64,000 nt of DNA from Azospirillum formosense (GCF_040500525.1 NZ_CP159403.1:1028501-1092500); one strand, 5' to 3'. Numbered from the stretch's first letter, positions 17,713-26,492 are shown. Program-made: numbers and translations. Notes: a model not told the origin generated them from the letters alone.

Positions 17713-19140
17713 TCAGACGCTCCCCCCGGCGGCGGCGGGCGCCGACAGAAGCCGGGTCAGGGTTGAAAGGTCGGCCGCGCGGTCGATCGACGCGACGCAG
17801 TCGGCAATGGCGGCGGCGTGGGAGGCACCCCAGACCGGACCGGCGAGGTCGGCGAACTTGGCGCGCACCTCGTCCGGGCTGTAGGGATCCTCGGTGTCGC
17901 CCTTGTTGGTCAGCGCCTCCGCCTCGAAGCGCCGTCCGTCGGCGAGCGTCAGGCGGACGCGGGCCGGGCGCAGGCCGGGAAGACGGGCGGTCAGGCCGGG
18001 GTCCTCGCGCACGGTCACCCGGCGGGCGAGGTCGCGGGTCGCCGCGTCCTGGCGGGCTCCGTCGCGGAAGGCCTCGGGGGTGGCCGCGCCGTTGGCGACG
18101 AAGGTCGCCAGCGCGAAGGGCAGCGAGAACTTCGCGGCCAGCATGTTCTTCGGCTCGGCCCCGTCGAGTTGGGCGGCCCAGACGTAGGTGTCGACCTCGA
18201 TGGCCGCGACCTCCGCCGGGGCGATCCGCCCGCCGGCCTGCGCCACGATGTCGCCCAGCGCGTCGAGCGCGCCGTGGGTGTAGCGGCAGGCGGCGTGGCG
18301 CTTGAAGTAGTTGCGGGCGATCTCCCAGCGTTCGCCCAGCTCCTCGATCATCAGCTCCGGCCGGAAATCGGTGGCGATGACGCCGCCGAACACGCTGCCC
18401 ACCCCGTCGGTCTCGCCGATGATGCCGCTCGCCGCCAGATCCCAAGCGGTCAGACCAAGCTGGTTCGACACCCCGGCGTAGGCGTTGCGCACCGTGCCGC
18501 CCTCCAGCATCGTCCGCCGGCTGGTGGCGAGGCCGAGGGTCGAGGCGATGTTGAGCGTCTCGATCATCATCGCCGCGTCGGCCCGGTTCAGATGGGCGAC
18601 GGCCAGCGCCGCCCCCGCCGTGCCCCAGGTGCCGTGCGGGTGGGTGGTGACCAGCAGCTTGGCGGCGATGCCGATGCGCGACCCGATCTCATAGCCGAGC
18701 GCCAGCGCGGTCAGCAAATCGGCGCCGGACGCCTTCAGGCGCGGCCCGGCGGCCAGGAGGGCCGGAACGACATGGATCGCCGGATGGCCGCGGGCGTACT
18801 GGTTCCCCTCGTCCAGCTCCAGCATGGTTCCGGCCAGACCGTTGAGCAGGGCGGCGGACCCGGCGGCGAAACCGCGGCCGCTGCCGATGGCCGGGCAATC
18901 GCCGGAACCGCCGGTCTCAGCCATACGGCCCGCCAGCGCTTGGCATTCCGGCTCCTGCATGCCGGCGGCGATCACGCCGACGCAGTCCAGCAGCACCAGC
19001 TTCGCCCGCTCCACCACCGGGGCCGGCAGGTCGGCAAAGGTCAGGCCGGCGGCGAAGGTGCCCCAACGGTCGAGCCAGGACGGCCGGGCGGCGGCGAGCA
19101 ATTCGCTCGCCGGCTTCACGTCAAAGGACAGGCTTGTCAT
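17713..19140 (-). CDS. MmgE/PrpD family protein (dehydratase/epimerase fold)
   Basis: This 475-residue protein has the two-domain MmgE/PrpD fold. Typical strings are VLLDCVGVIAAGMQEPE near residue 50, MLELDEGNQYARGHPAIHVVPA near 110 with the conserved His-Pro, and HAACRYTHGALDAL near 280. Relatives include 2-methylcitrate dehydratase (PrpD), cis-aconitate decarboxylase and iminodisuccinate epimerase, so the fold predicts chemistry on a polycarboxylate, often a syn dehydration. It starts 25 bases after the livF stop and ends one base before the lyase gene. With a lyase and an aconitase-type pair in the same operon, it resembles the PrpD-aconitase-PrpB order of the methylcitrate cycle. Confidence 0.85.
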   Translation of the reverse strand: MTSLSFDVKPASELLAAARPSWLDRWGTFAAGLTFADLPAPVVERAKLVLLDCVGVIAAGMQEPECQALAGRMAETGGSGDCPAIGSGRGFAAGSAALLNGLAGTMLELDEGNQYARGHPAIHVVPALLAAGPRLKASGADLLTALALGYEIGSRIGIAAKLLVTTHPHGTWGTAGAALAVAHLNRADAAMMIETLNIASTLGLATSRRTMLEGGTVRNAYAGVSNQLGLTAWDLAASGIIGETDGVGSVFGGVIATDFRPELMIEELGERWEIARNYFKRHAACRYTHGALDALGDIVAQAGGRIAPAEVAAIEVDTYVWAAQLDGAEPKNMLAAKFSLPFALATFVANGAATPEAFRDGARQDAATRDLARRVTVREDPGLTARLPGLRPARVRLTLADGRRFEAEALTNKGDTEDPYSPDEVRAKFADLAGPVWGASHAAAIADCVASIDRAADLSTLTRLLSAPAAAGGSV

Positions 19141-19165
19141 GTCACCGCTCCCGAGCGGACGGCCC

Positions 19166-19879
19166 CTAGAGGCCGAGATAGGTGCGTTTCAATTCGGGGT
19201 CGCGCACGATCTCGTCGGACGGTCCCGACAGCGCGAAGACGCCGTTTTCGAGGATGTAGGCGCGGCGGGCGACCTCCAGCGACTGGACGACGTTCTGCTC
19301 GACCAGCAGGATCGCCAGCCCGCCCGCGTTCAGCTTCCGGATCAGCCCGAACATCTCCTCGACCACCAGCGGCGACAGCCCGAGCGACGGCTCGTCGAGG
19401 ATCAGCAGCAGCGGTTCGGCCATCATGCCGCGCCCGATGGCGAGCATCTGCTGCTCGCCGCCCGACAGCGTGCCGGCGAGCTGGCCCTCGCGCTCCTTCA
19501 GGCGGGGGAAGGTGGTGAAGATGCGCTCCAGGTTCCGCGCCCGGTTCGGCTTGCCGCGCCGGTAGCTGCCCAGCTCCAGATTCTCGCGGATCGACAGGTT
19601 GGGGAAGATCTTGCGGCCTTCCGGCACCTGGATCAGCCCCTCCTCCACGATGCGCGCGGCGGAGCGGCCGTCGATGCGGCTGCCGGCGAAGCGGATCTCG
19701 CCCGCCCAGGGCGGCAGAACGCCCGACAGCACCTTGTTCAGCGTCGTCTTGCCGACGCCGTTGGAGCCGAGGACCGTGACGATCTCGCCGTCCTGCACCG
19801 CCATGTCGATGCCGCGCAGCACCTCGGTGGCGCCGTAGCCGGTCTTCAGCCCCTGGATGCTCAGAAGCGCCTCAGCCAT
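19166..19879 (-). CDS. ABC transporter ATPase, LivF type
   Basis: This 237-residue ATP-binding subunit is of the branched-chain amino acid importer family. It shows Walker A GSNGVGKTTL, signature LSGGEQQMLAIGRGMM, Walker B LLLILDEPS and the H-loop-region LVEQNV with Gln-Asn in place of His, as is usual for LivF. It forms the cytoplasmic motor together with the LivG-like subunit. The ATG at 19879 was preferred because it begins MAEALLSIQ, overlapping the livG stop by eight bases; an ATG seven codons upstream is possible. The substrate is set by the binding protein at 22582-23820. Confidence 0.9.
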   Translation of the reverse strand: MAEALLSIQGLKTGYGATEVLRGIDMAVQDGEIVTVLGSNGVGKTTLNKVLSGVLPPWAGEIRFAGSRIDGRSAARIVEEGLIQVPEGRKIFPNLSIRENLELGSYRRGKPNRARNLERIFTTFPRLKEREGQLAGTLSGGEQQMLAIGRGMMAEPLLLILDEPSLGLSPLVVEEMFGLIRKLNAGGLAILLVEQNVVQSLEVARRAYILENGVFALSGPSDEIVRDPELKRTYLGL

Positions 19880-20618
19880 GGGCCGCCCCCTCCGCCGCAA
19901 GGCGGGCGGCGGCGCCGTGGCCGAGATAGGCCTCGATCACGCGGGGGTCGGCGCAGACGGCGGCGGGCTTGCCCTCGGCGATCATGCGACCCTGCGCCAG
20001 CACATAGACGCGCTCGCACAGGTTCATCACCGCCTGCATGACGTGTTCGATCATCAGGATCGTCACCCCTTCGTCGCGGATGCCCCGGATCACCGGGATG
20101 ATGTCGCGGATCTCCGACGGGTTCAGGCCGGCCAGCACCTCGTCCAGCAGCAGCAGCTTCGGCTCGGTGGCGAGCGCGCGGGCCAGCTCCAGCCGCTTGC
20201 GCCCCGCCACGGTCAGCCCGCCCGCCGGCCGGTCCAGCTCGGCCGCCAGCCCGACGCGGCGGGCCACCTCGCGCGCCCTGGCGATGGCGTCGGCGCGCCT
20301 GGCGTGGCGCAGATAGGCGCCGACCGCGATGTTCTCGCACACCGTCAGCCCGGCGAAGGGCTGGACGATCTGGAAGGTGCGGCCGATGCCGCGCTCGGCG
20401 CGGCGGTGCGGCTCCTCGCCGGTGATGTCGGTGCCCTCGAACAGGATCCGTCCGTCGCTCGGCGCGACGAAGCCGGAGATCATCGAGAACAGCGTGGTCT
20501 TGCCGGCGCCGTTCGGCCCGATCAGGCCGATGATGCCGCCGGGCTCCAGCGCGAGCGACGCGTTGTCCACCGCCATCAGACCGCCGAAGCGCTTGGAGAC
20601 GGACTCAACGGCCAGCAT
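19872..20618 (-). CDS. ABC transporter ATPase, LivG type
   Basis: This 248-residue ATPase has Walker A GPNGAGKTTL, a Q-loop, the degenerate signature LTVAGRKRLELARAL that is common in LivG proteins, Walker B LLLLDEVLAGL and the switch-region LMIEHVM. It heterodimerises with the LivF-like subunit. It overlaps livM by 14 bases and livF by eight, so translation is coupled across the three genes. Confidence 0.9.
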   Translation of the reverse strand: MLAVESVSKRFGGLMAVDNASLALEPGGIIGLIGPNGAGKTTLFSMISGFVAPSDGRILFEGTDITGEEPHRRAERGIGRTFQIVQPFAGLTVCENIAVGAYLRHARRADAIARAREVARRVGLAAELDRPAGGLTVAGRKRLELARALATEPKLLLLDEVLAGLNPSEIRDIIPVIRGIRDEGVTILMIEHVMQAVMNLCERVYVLAQGRMIAEGKPAAVCADPRVIEAYLGHGAAARLAAEGAAHG

Positions 20619-21603
20619 GGGACACCTCCTTGGCGCCGCGCGTCATCATCCCGCGACCGCGGTCGCGCAGCCGCTCCAGCAGGCCCAGGATGCCGCCGCG
20701 GGCGAAGGCGACGGCCAGCACCAGCACGCCGCCGAAGACGATCAGATCGATGCCGGGGATGCGGCCGGCGAACTGTTTGGCGAGTTCGCCCAGCCCGTGC
20801 AGGGTCAGCGCGCCCACCACCGGCCCGAAGACGGTGCCGACGCCGCCGATGATCGGGGCGAGCAGCAGTTCCACCGAGATCCAGCTGCCGTAGGCGATGT
20901 GAGCGTCAATGTAGAGAAAATACTGGGCGTAGAGGCAGCCGGACAGCGCTGTCACCGCACCCGACAGGGCAATGGCGCGCAGTTTGACCTTCAAGGAGTC
21001 GACGCCCAGCGCCTTGGCCGCGTCCTCGTTCTCGCGCACCGCGACGAGCTGCGCCCCGAAGCGCGAACGCTGGATCCAGCGAGTCAGCAGCAGCACCCCG
21101 GTGACGAAGGCCAGCACCAGCCAATAGAAGACGGCGCGGTCGGCGAACTGCAGGTTGGCGGGGTGGACATCCAGCTTGATCAGCAGGCCGGCGGCACCGC
21201 CGGTGAAGGCCGTCGCATTGGCGAGGATGCGGAACACCTCGGCGAAGGCCAGCGTCACCAGCGCGAAGTAGGAGCCCCGCAGGCCGGAACGGAAGCTGAG
21301 GAAGCCGATCACCCAGGCGACCGCCGCCCCCGCCGCCATCGCCAGCAGCAGCCCGGCCCAGGCGTTGATCCCGTAGCGAAGCTGCAGGATCGCCGTCACA
21401 TAGGCGCCGGTGCCGAAGAAGGCGGCGTGGCCGAAGCTGAACTGGCCGCCGAAGCCGCCCAGGATGTTCCAGCCCTGCGCGCCCAGCGCCACGATCAGCG
21501 TGAAGACGAGGAAGTTCATCACCGGGCTGGACGTCACCACCAGCGGCAGCAGCGCGGCGAGGACGGCCAGGACGGCGATCGGGATCAGGTCGCGCGCGGT
21601 CAT
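20605..21603 (-). CDS. ABC transporter permease, LivM type
   Basis: This 332-residue membrane permease has about nine or ten hydrophobic segments. The family strings NILGGFGGQFSFGHAAFFGTGAY and GLRGSYFALVTLAFAEVFRIL are seen, as is the cytoplasmic coupling segment RFGAQLVAVRENEDAAKALGV near residue 200. It pairs with the LivH-like permease to make the membrane channel. The ATG at 21603 overlaps the livH stop in an ATGA junction. The C-terminal tail is short and basic. Confidence 0.9.
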   Translation of the reverse strand: MTARDLIPIAVLAVLAALLPLVVTSSPVMNFLVFTLIVALGAQGWNILGGFGGQFSFGHAAFFGTGAYVTAILQLRYGINAWAGLLLAMAAGAAVAWVIGFLSFRSGLRGSYFALVTLAFAEVFRILANATAFTGGAAGLLIKLDVHPANLQFADRAVFYWLVLAFVTGVLLLTRWIQRSRFGAQLVAVRENEDAAKALGVDSLKVKLRAIALSGAVTALSGCLYAQYFLYIDAHIAYGSWISVELLLAPIIGGVGTVFGPVVGALTLHGLGELAKQFAGRIPGIDLIVFGGVLVLAVAFARGGILGLLERLRDRGRGMMTRGAKEVSHAGR

Positions 21604-22472
21604 GCCTTGGCTCCGAACAGGCCGGTCGGCCGCACCAGCAGCACGGCGATGAAGATCAGGAAGATGCCGATCTGCCCCAGGCTGTCGCCCAGGAACAGGC
21701 CGCACAGGCTCTCCACCACGCCGATGAACAGGCCGCCCAGCAGCGCGCCGGGGAGCGAGCCCATGCCGCCCAGCACGACCACTGTGAAGGCGACCAGCAC
21801 GAAGGCGCTGCCGATGCGCGGGTTGACGTAGAAGGTCGGCATCAGCAGGCCGGCCGCCACGGCGAGGCAGGCGCAGCCCAGCCCGAAGGTGATGGCGTAG
21901 ACGTGCGGGACGTCGATGCCGACCAGATTGGCGCCCAGCTTCTCCTTGGCGACGGCGCGGATCGCCTTGCCGGTGTCGGTGCGGTTCAGCACCAGCCAGA
22001 GAAGCCCGGTCACCACCACCGCCACGCCCAGCCCGATCACCCGCGGGTAGGAGAGCAGCAGCGGCCCCAGCGCGACCACCTGGAAGGAATAATCGGTGTC
22101 GAGTGTGCGGGTGTCCGACTGGAAGACCGCCAGCAGCACGTTCTCCAGCACGATCGACAGGCCGAGCGTGACCAGCAGGATGTTGCCGTCGTCGCCGTGG
22201 CTGGCCGGCCCGATGACGAAGCGCTGCAGCCCGTAGCCCAGCACGAACATCAGCGGCACCAGCGGCACGATCACCAGATATGGGTCGAGGCCGAGCCAGG
22301 CCCAGGCGACCCAGACCGCGAACATGGCGCAGGTCAGCAGCGCGCCATGGGCGAAGTTGATGATGTGGAGCACGCCGTAGATCAGCGTCAGGCCAAGCGC
22401 GATCAGCGCGTAGACCGCGCCGGTCATCAGCCCGTTCAGCGCCGCTTCCAGGATGATCTGAGGGGAATACAT
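21600..22472 (-). CDS. ABC transporter permease, LivH type
   Basis: This 290-residue membrane permease begins YSPQIILEAALNGLMTGAVYALIALGL, the standard LivH opening with the first helix, then INFAHGALLTCAMF and the coupling helix GKAIRAVAKEKLGANLVGI. The start at 22472 was chosen because it reproduces this opening; the open frame upstream is arginine-rich and looks non-coding. It overlaps livM by four bases and is 109 bases downstream of the binding-protein gene. That gap holds GC-rich sequence without an obvious signal. Confidence 0.9.
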   Translation of the reverse strand: MYSPQIILEAALNGLMTGAVYALIALGLTLIYGVLHIINFAHGALLTCAMFAVWVAWAWLGLDPYLVIVPLVPLMFVLGYGLQRFVIGPASHGDDGNILLVTLGLSIVLENVLLAVFQSDTRTLDTDYSFQVVALGPLLLSYPRVIGLGVAVVVTGLLWLVLNRTDTGKAIRAVAKEKLGANLVGIDVPHVYAITFGLGCACLAVAAGLLMPTFYVNPRIGSAFVLVAFTVVVLGGMGSLPGALLGGLFIGVVESLCGLFLGDSLGQIGIFLIFIAVLLVRPTGLFGAKA

Positions 22473-22581
22473 GGCAGCCCGCGCATGAGGGAAACGGTTC
22501 CCCCACCCGTCCGGGCGGCCGGTGAACGGCGCCGCGGGGCGGGCGGGGAAACGGCGGGAGGTACGAAGGCGGCGGGACGGG

Positions 22582-23820
22582 TCACGTCGCCGGGAAGTTG
22601 GCCTTCGCCTCCGCAAAGGTTTCGGGGAAGATCACCTTGATGTCCTCGCCCTGGATCTGCGTGTTGATCGGGGTCGCGCCCTCGTTCTGGCCGTTGACGA
22701 ACTTCGTCGCGCCGTAGGGCATGATGTGCCCCTCGAAGGTGGAGCCGTTGAGCGCCTCGATGATCGTCTTGCGGTCGGCGGAACCGGCGCGCTCGATCGC
22801 GTCGGCCAGCAGCAGGACGTTCGAGTAGTTCAGCGGAACGTTGTAGGCGAAGGACTTGCCCTGAGCCTCCACCGCCTTGCGCAGAGCGAGAGCCTTCGGG
22901 TTCTTCGGATCGTGCCAGTGGTTGCAGTCGATGACGTTCTGGGCGGCCTGCGGGAACTCCTTGACGAAGCGCCCGTTCGACGCCGCCCCGCCCAGCACCG
23001 CGTAGACGCCCTTCGGCTTGATCCGCTGCTGCTGCATGGTGCGGGCGAGCAGAACGAACTCGCCGTAGTAGTTGGACGGAATGACGAGGTCCGGGTTCAG
23101 CGAACGGATGCGCAGCGCCACGTTGGACATGTCGCGCGCCGGGGTCGGGTGGGCGATGGTCTCCAGGATCTCGAAGCCGCGCTTGGGCAGTTCCGTCTGC
23201 AGCAGCTTGGCGAGACCCGAGCCGAACAGCCCGTCCTCATGCACCAGCACGACGGTCTTCGCCGGCTTGCCGGCCAGCTCGTTGATCTTGGTCAGGTTGT
23301 CGAGGGCGACCTGGGTGACCTTGCCGAAGCCGGGGCTGAAGCGGAAGGTATTGGTCAGGCCGCGCGCCATGATCTGGTCCGACACGCCGACATCGACCAG
23401 ATAGGGCAGATCGTAGCGCGCCGCCGCCTGGGAGGCGGCGAGGCAGATCGGGCTGGCGAAGCCGCCGACGATGGCGCACACGCCCTCGGCCTGCATGCGC
23501 TCGACCTCCTGCGTGCCGGCCTCCGGCGTGGAGCGGGCGTCGCCGAAGAGCATCTCGATCTTGGCCCCGCCCAGCGCCTTGAGGCCGCCCGCGGCGTTGA
23601 TCTCGTTGATCGCCATCTCGGCGCCGAGCCGGCCGAGGTCGCCGTCATGGGCGAGCGCGCCGGTCACCGGCTGGAGGATGCCGATCTTCACGGCCGGGGT
23701 CTGCGCCCGCAGAATCGACGGGGCACCCACCGTCGCGAAGGCCGCCGCCGCGGCGCCCGCCTTGAGCACCGTGCGGCGGGAAACGCCGGAGAGTGCGGAG
23801 TCCTGAACCGAACGTCCCAT
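22582..23820 (-). CDS. Periplasmic binding protein of the LivK/amide-binding type
   Basis: This 412-residue exported protein starts with a twin-arginine-type signal (SRRTVLKAGAAAAAFATVGAP ending near ILRAQ), then the type 1 periplasmic-binding fold: VKIGILQPVTGALAHDGDLG, AVGGFASPICLAAS and NVPLNYSNVLLLADAIERAG. It should capture the substrate in the periplasm and deliver it to the H/M/G/F complex. The Tat signal suggests folding before export. The ligand cannot be read, but being first after the regulator in an operon of ring-opening and lyase genes implies the pathway's starting compound. The start at 23820 is five bases after the regulator stop. Confidence 0.9.
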   Translation of the reverse strand: MGRSVQDSALSGVSRRTVLKAGAAAAAFATVGAPSILRAQTPAVKIGILQPVTGALAHDGDLGRLGAEMAINEINAAGGLKALGGAKIEMLFGDARSTPEAGTQEVERMQAEGVCAIVGGFASPICLAASQAAARYDLPYLVDVGVSDQIMARGLTNTFRFSPGFGKVTQVALDNLTKINELAGKPAKTVVLVHEDGLFGSGLAKLLQTELPKRGFEILETIAHPTPARDMSNVALRIRSLNPDLVIPSNYYGEFVLLARTMQQQRIKPKGVYAVLGGAASNGRFVKEFPQAAQNVIDCNHWHDPKNPKALALRKAVEAQGKSFAYNVPLNYSNVLLLADAIERAGSADRKTIIEALNGSTFEGHIMPYGATKFVNGQNEGATPINTQIQGEDIKVIFPETFAEAKANFPAT

Positions 23821-23825
23821 AACGC

Positions 23826-24695
23826 TCAACTCCTCTGCTTGATGGCCCGCGAGCCGCGGGTGGGCTTTTCGCCCGCTTTGTTCTTGTCGGCCTTGGCTTT
23901 CTCGGCCCTGGCAGCCTCGGATGCGCGCGGCCGGCCCAGGGCCGGGCTCCAGCGCCGCTCCCCGTCGTCGCCGATGCGCACCAGATCCATGTGAAAGCTG
24001 TAGCGGTCGGGCCGGTACAGCGCGTGCAAGTGCTCCACCCCGCGGCCGGAGGGGTCGTGCACGATTCGGGTCAGCGTCAGCAGCGGCGAGCCGATCTCCA
24101 GATCGAGCGCCGCCGCCGCCTCCGGCCCGGCCAGCGTGGCGTTGATCGCCTGGGTGGCGCGCTCGGTCTTCACGCCCGACCGCTCGATCAACTCCAGCAG
24201 CGGGCGCGCCGCCAGTTCCGCCTCCGAATAGGTCAGGCCCAGCCATTCCGGCACATGGGTGGTCAGGTAGGAGAAGGGCTCCCCGTCGATCAGGCGCACG
24301 CGCACCGACCGCTGGACCCGCTCGCCCGGCTTCAGCCCCAGGCTTTCGGCGATGGCCTCGGGCGGCGCGACATAGCCGAAGGACAGCAGCTTCACATCGG
24401 TGCTGCGCCCCATGTCGATCAGGTGCGACAGCACGTTGGAAAGGTCGGCGACGATGGGGCGGACGCTGCGGCTGTCATGGACGAAGGTGCCCGAGCCGGC
24501 CTTGCGCTGCACGAGCCCTTCCTTCTCCAGAAGGTCGAGCGCCCGGCGCACGGTCACCCGCGACACCGCGTGCTCCGCGGCCAGCGCCGGCTCCCCCGGC
24601 AGGCGCCCGCCCGGCGGCAGGTCGCCGGCGATGATGCGGTCGCGCAGCAGCAGGTAGATCCGGCGCGCCTTCAGCGGTTCGACCGACGACTTCAC
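23826..24695 (-). CDS. GntR/HutC-family transcriptional regulator
   Basis: This 289-residue regulator has an N-terminal winged helix (IYLLLRDRIIAGDLPPGGRLPGEPALAAEHAVSRVTVRRALDLLEKEGLV) and a C-terminal UTRA ligand-binding domain (about 90-245), so it is of the HutC subfamily. A GTG start at 24695 is chosen: it follows AGGGAGG at a good distance and gives a normal HutC N terminus. The longer upstream frame is rich in arginine and improbable. The C-terminal 35 residues are Lys/Arg/Ala-rich and disordered. It heads the 14-gene run and has two palindromes of HutC type directly upstream, so autoregulated, ligand-released repression of the whole operon is the likely mode. Confidence 0.88.
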   Translation of the reverse strand: MKSSVEPLKARRIYLLLRDRIIAGDLPPGGRLPGEPALAAEHAVSRVTVRRALDLLEKEGLVQRKAGSGTFVHDSRSVRPIVADLSNVLSHLIDMGRSTDVKLLSFGYVAPPEAIAESLGLKPGERVQRSVRVRLIDGEPFSYLTTHVPEWLGLTYSEAELAARPLLELIERSGVKTERATQAINATLAGPEAAAALDLEIGSPLLTLTRIVHDPSGRGVEHLHALYRPDRYSFHMDLVRIGDDGERRWSPALGRPRASEAARAEKAKADKNKAGEKPTRGSRAIKQRS

Positions 24696-24729
24696 AGTGC
24701 CCCGCCTCCCTCTCGCTGGAAACCGGTGT

Positions 24730-24748
24730 CTGTCTCTGCATAAGACAG
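24730..24748. promoter_or_regulatory. Candidate HutC-type operator 1
   Basis: CTGTCT-N7-AGACAG is a perfect 6-base inverted repeat 35 bases upstream of the regulator start. Its arms differ from those of the second palindrome at one base. Confidence 0.55.
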
Positions 24749-24752
24749 GAAC

Positions 24753-24772
24753 CTGTATGATCGATAATACAG
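24753..24772. promoter_or_regulatory. Candidate HutC-type operator 2
   Basis: CTGTAT-N8-ATACAG is a 20-base palindrome matching at 9 of 10 paired positions. HutC-type regulators typically bind sites built on TGTATxxATACA. It lies 58-77 bases upstream of the GTG start, where the promoter of the 14-gene run should be. Confidence 0.65.
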
Positions 24773-24846
24773 CTTTGGTCAACAGCGATGTTGGGAGCGC
24801 GGACGATTGGGGGAGGGTCCCTTCGGATTCCAGCGCCGGAAAAGCA

Positions 24847-24876
24847 AACGGCCCGCCTCGGGGGAGGCGGGCCGTT
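24847..24876 (-). terminator. Terminator of fmdA-fmdB
   Basis: A perfect 13-base-pair stem (AACGGCCCGCCTC / GAGGCGGGCCGTT) with a four-G loop lies 24 bases after the fmdB stop. On the minus strand it is followed by TGCTTTTCC, a modest U-tract. Confidence 0.8.
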
Positions 24877-24899
24877 CGGTGTCGGTGGTCACAAAGGCG

Positions 24900-25238
24900 T
24901 CAGTGGCTGATCATCCACGGCCTTGCCGTCGGGAAGCCCTTCGCCCCGTCGGGGGTGCGCAGCACCGACCGCCCCTTCCCGCCGCAACCGCAGCCCGGCC
25001 CGTGCTTGTGCTTCGGCCCGACCTCCGACAGCAGCTTCGGCCGGTCGGCGCTGCGTTCGTTGGTGGCGTGCGCGGTCCGCGTCGCCGCCGACAGCGCGGA
25101 GAAGGCCGGCGCCATGCGGATCACCCGCGGCGACGGCGTTCCGCAATCGGGGCACGGCTGCGGCGCGCCGCTTTCCGCCATCGGCCGCATTCCCGTGAAG
25201 TCACCGCAGGTCGGGCACTCGTAATCGTACATCGGCAT
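24900..25238 (-). CDS. FmdB-family zinc-ribbon protein
   Basis: This 112-residue protein begins MPMYDYECPTCGDFTGMRPM and continues with CPDCGTPSPRVIRMAP, giving the CxxC-x(n)-CxxC zinc ribbon of the FmdB family. A second His/Cys-rich patch (HKHGPGCGCGG) near residue 80 could also bind metal. FmdB was named as a putative regulator of amide utilisation next to formamidase in methylotrophs; the mechanism is not established. It lies 21 bases downstream of fmdA and ahead of a strong terminator, so the two form a small operon. Confidence 0.88.
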   Translation of the reverse strand: MPMYDYECPTCGDFTGMRPMAESGAPQPCPDCGTPSPRVIRMAPAFSALSAATRTAHATNERSADRPKLLSEVGPKHKHGPGCGCGGKGRSVLRTPDGAKGFPTARPWMISH

Positions 25239-25259
25239 GGCGCGGCCTCCCCTCTCCCG

Positions 25260-26492
25260 TTACACGCGGTCCTGGGCGATCGGCATGTCGACGTCGCCCT
25301 TGATGAACGTCGTCGGGCCGTCGGCGTTCGGGGTGATGTCGAAGTCGAAGATCTGCGTCGGCAGGAACAGAGTGGCGCAGGCGTTCGGCACGTCGACCAC
25401 GCCGCTGATGTGGCCCTGCACCGGTGCGGTGCCGAGGATCGAATAGGCCTGGGCGCCGGAGTAGCCGAACTTCTTCAGATACTCGATGGCGTTGAGGCAG
25501 GCCTGCCGGTAGGCGACGTGGACGTCCAGGTAATGCTGCTCGCCCGCCTCGTCGACCGAGATGCCCTCGAAGATCAGGTAGTCGTTGTAGGTCGGGACGA
25601 TCGGGCTCGGCTTGAAGATCGGGTTCCTGATGCCGTACTTCGCCATGCCGTCCTTGATCAGGTTGACCTTGAGATGGGCCCAGCCGGCCATCTCGATGGC
25701 GCCGCAGAAGGTGATCTCGCCGTCGCCCTGGCTGAAATGCAGGTCGCCCATCGACAGGCCGGCGCCCTTCACATAGACCGGGAAGTAGATGCGCGAGCCG
25801 CGCGACAGGTCCTTGATGTCGCAATTGCCGCCATGCTCGCGCGGCGGCACGGTGCGCGCACCCTCCGCCGCCGCCTTGTCGCGGGCCTCGCCCTTCAGCC
25901 GACCCATGTGCGCGGTCGGCGCGTAGGGCGGGTTGGCGAGGCCGGGGACGCGGGTCGGGTTGGTGTCGATCAGCGCCTGCTCGCGCTTGTTCCATTTGGC
26001 CAGCAGGTCGTGCGACGGCAGGCAGCCGATCAGGCCGGGGTGGATCAGCCCGGCGAAGCGCACACCGGGGATGTGGCGCGACTTGGTGAACATGCCCTCG
26101 AAGTCCCAGATCGACTTCTGGGCCAGCGGGAAATGCTCGGTCAGGAAGCCACCGCCGTTCTGCTTGGAGAAGAAGCCGTTGAAGCCCCACTGCTGCTGCG
26201 GAAAGGCGCCGATGTCCAGCAGGTCGACGACCAGGAGGTCGCCCGGCTCCGCCCCCTCGACCCCGACCGGGCCGGACAGGAAATGCACCTGGCTGAGATC
26301 GACGTCGCGCACGTCGGCGGCATCGTCGTCGTTTTTGATCTGGCCGCCGGTCCAGTCGTAGCATTCCAGGATGAAGTCGTCGCCCGGCTTCACCGTCACC
26401 GCCATCGGGATGTCCGGGTGCCAGCGGTTGTGGATCATGTCGTTCTCGTAGGGAGACTGCGACAGGTCGGCCTTGATCAGGGTGTCAGCCAT
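25260..26492 (-). CDS. fmdA: Formamidase (FmdA/AmdA family)
   Basis: This 410-residue enzyme is of the acetamidase/formamidase family and hydrolyses formamide to formate and ammonia in the cytoplasm. Clear family strings are HNRWHPDIPMAVTVKPGDDF near the N terminus, GRLKGEARDKAAAEGARTVPPREHGGNCD in the middle, DLHFSQGDGEITFCGAIEM and FLPTQIFDFDITPN near the end. Length and order match FmdA of Methylophilus and mycobacteria. The start at 26492 is preceded by AAGGAAG at a good distance. It is followed by fmdB. The transport and sensing genes next to it suggest formamide or short amides as nitrogen sources. Confidence 0.95.
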   Translation of the reverse strand: MADTLIKADLSQSPYENDMIHNRWHPDIPMAVTVKPGDDFILECYDWTGGQIKNDDDAADVRDVDLSQVHFLSGPVGVEGAEPGDLLVVDLLDIGAFPQQQWGFNGFFSKQNGGGFLTEHFPLAQKSIWDFEGMFTKSRHIPGVRFAGLIHPGLIGCLPSHDLLAKWNKREQALIDTNPTRVPGLANPPYAPTAHMGRLKGEARDKAAAEGARTVPPREHGGNCDIKDLSRGSRIYFPVYVKGAGLSMGDLHFSQGDGEITFCGAIEMAGWAHLKVNLIKDGMAKYGIRNPIFKPSPIVPTYNDYLIFEGISVDEAGEQHYLDVHVAYRQACLNAIEYLKKFGYSGAQAYSILGTAPVQGHISGVVDVPNACATLFLPTQIFDFDITPNADGPTTFIKGDVDMPIAQDRV

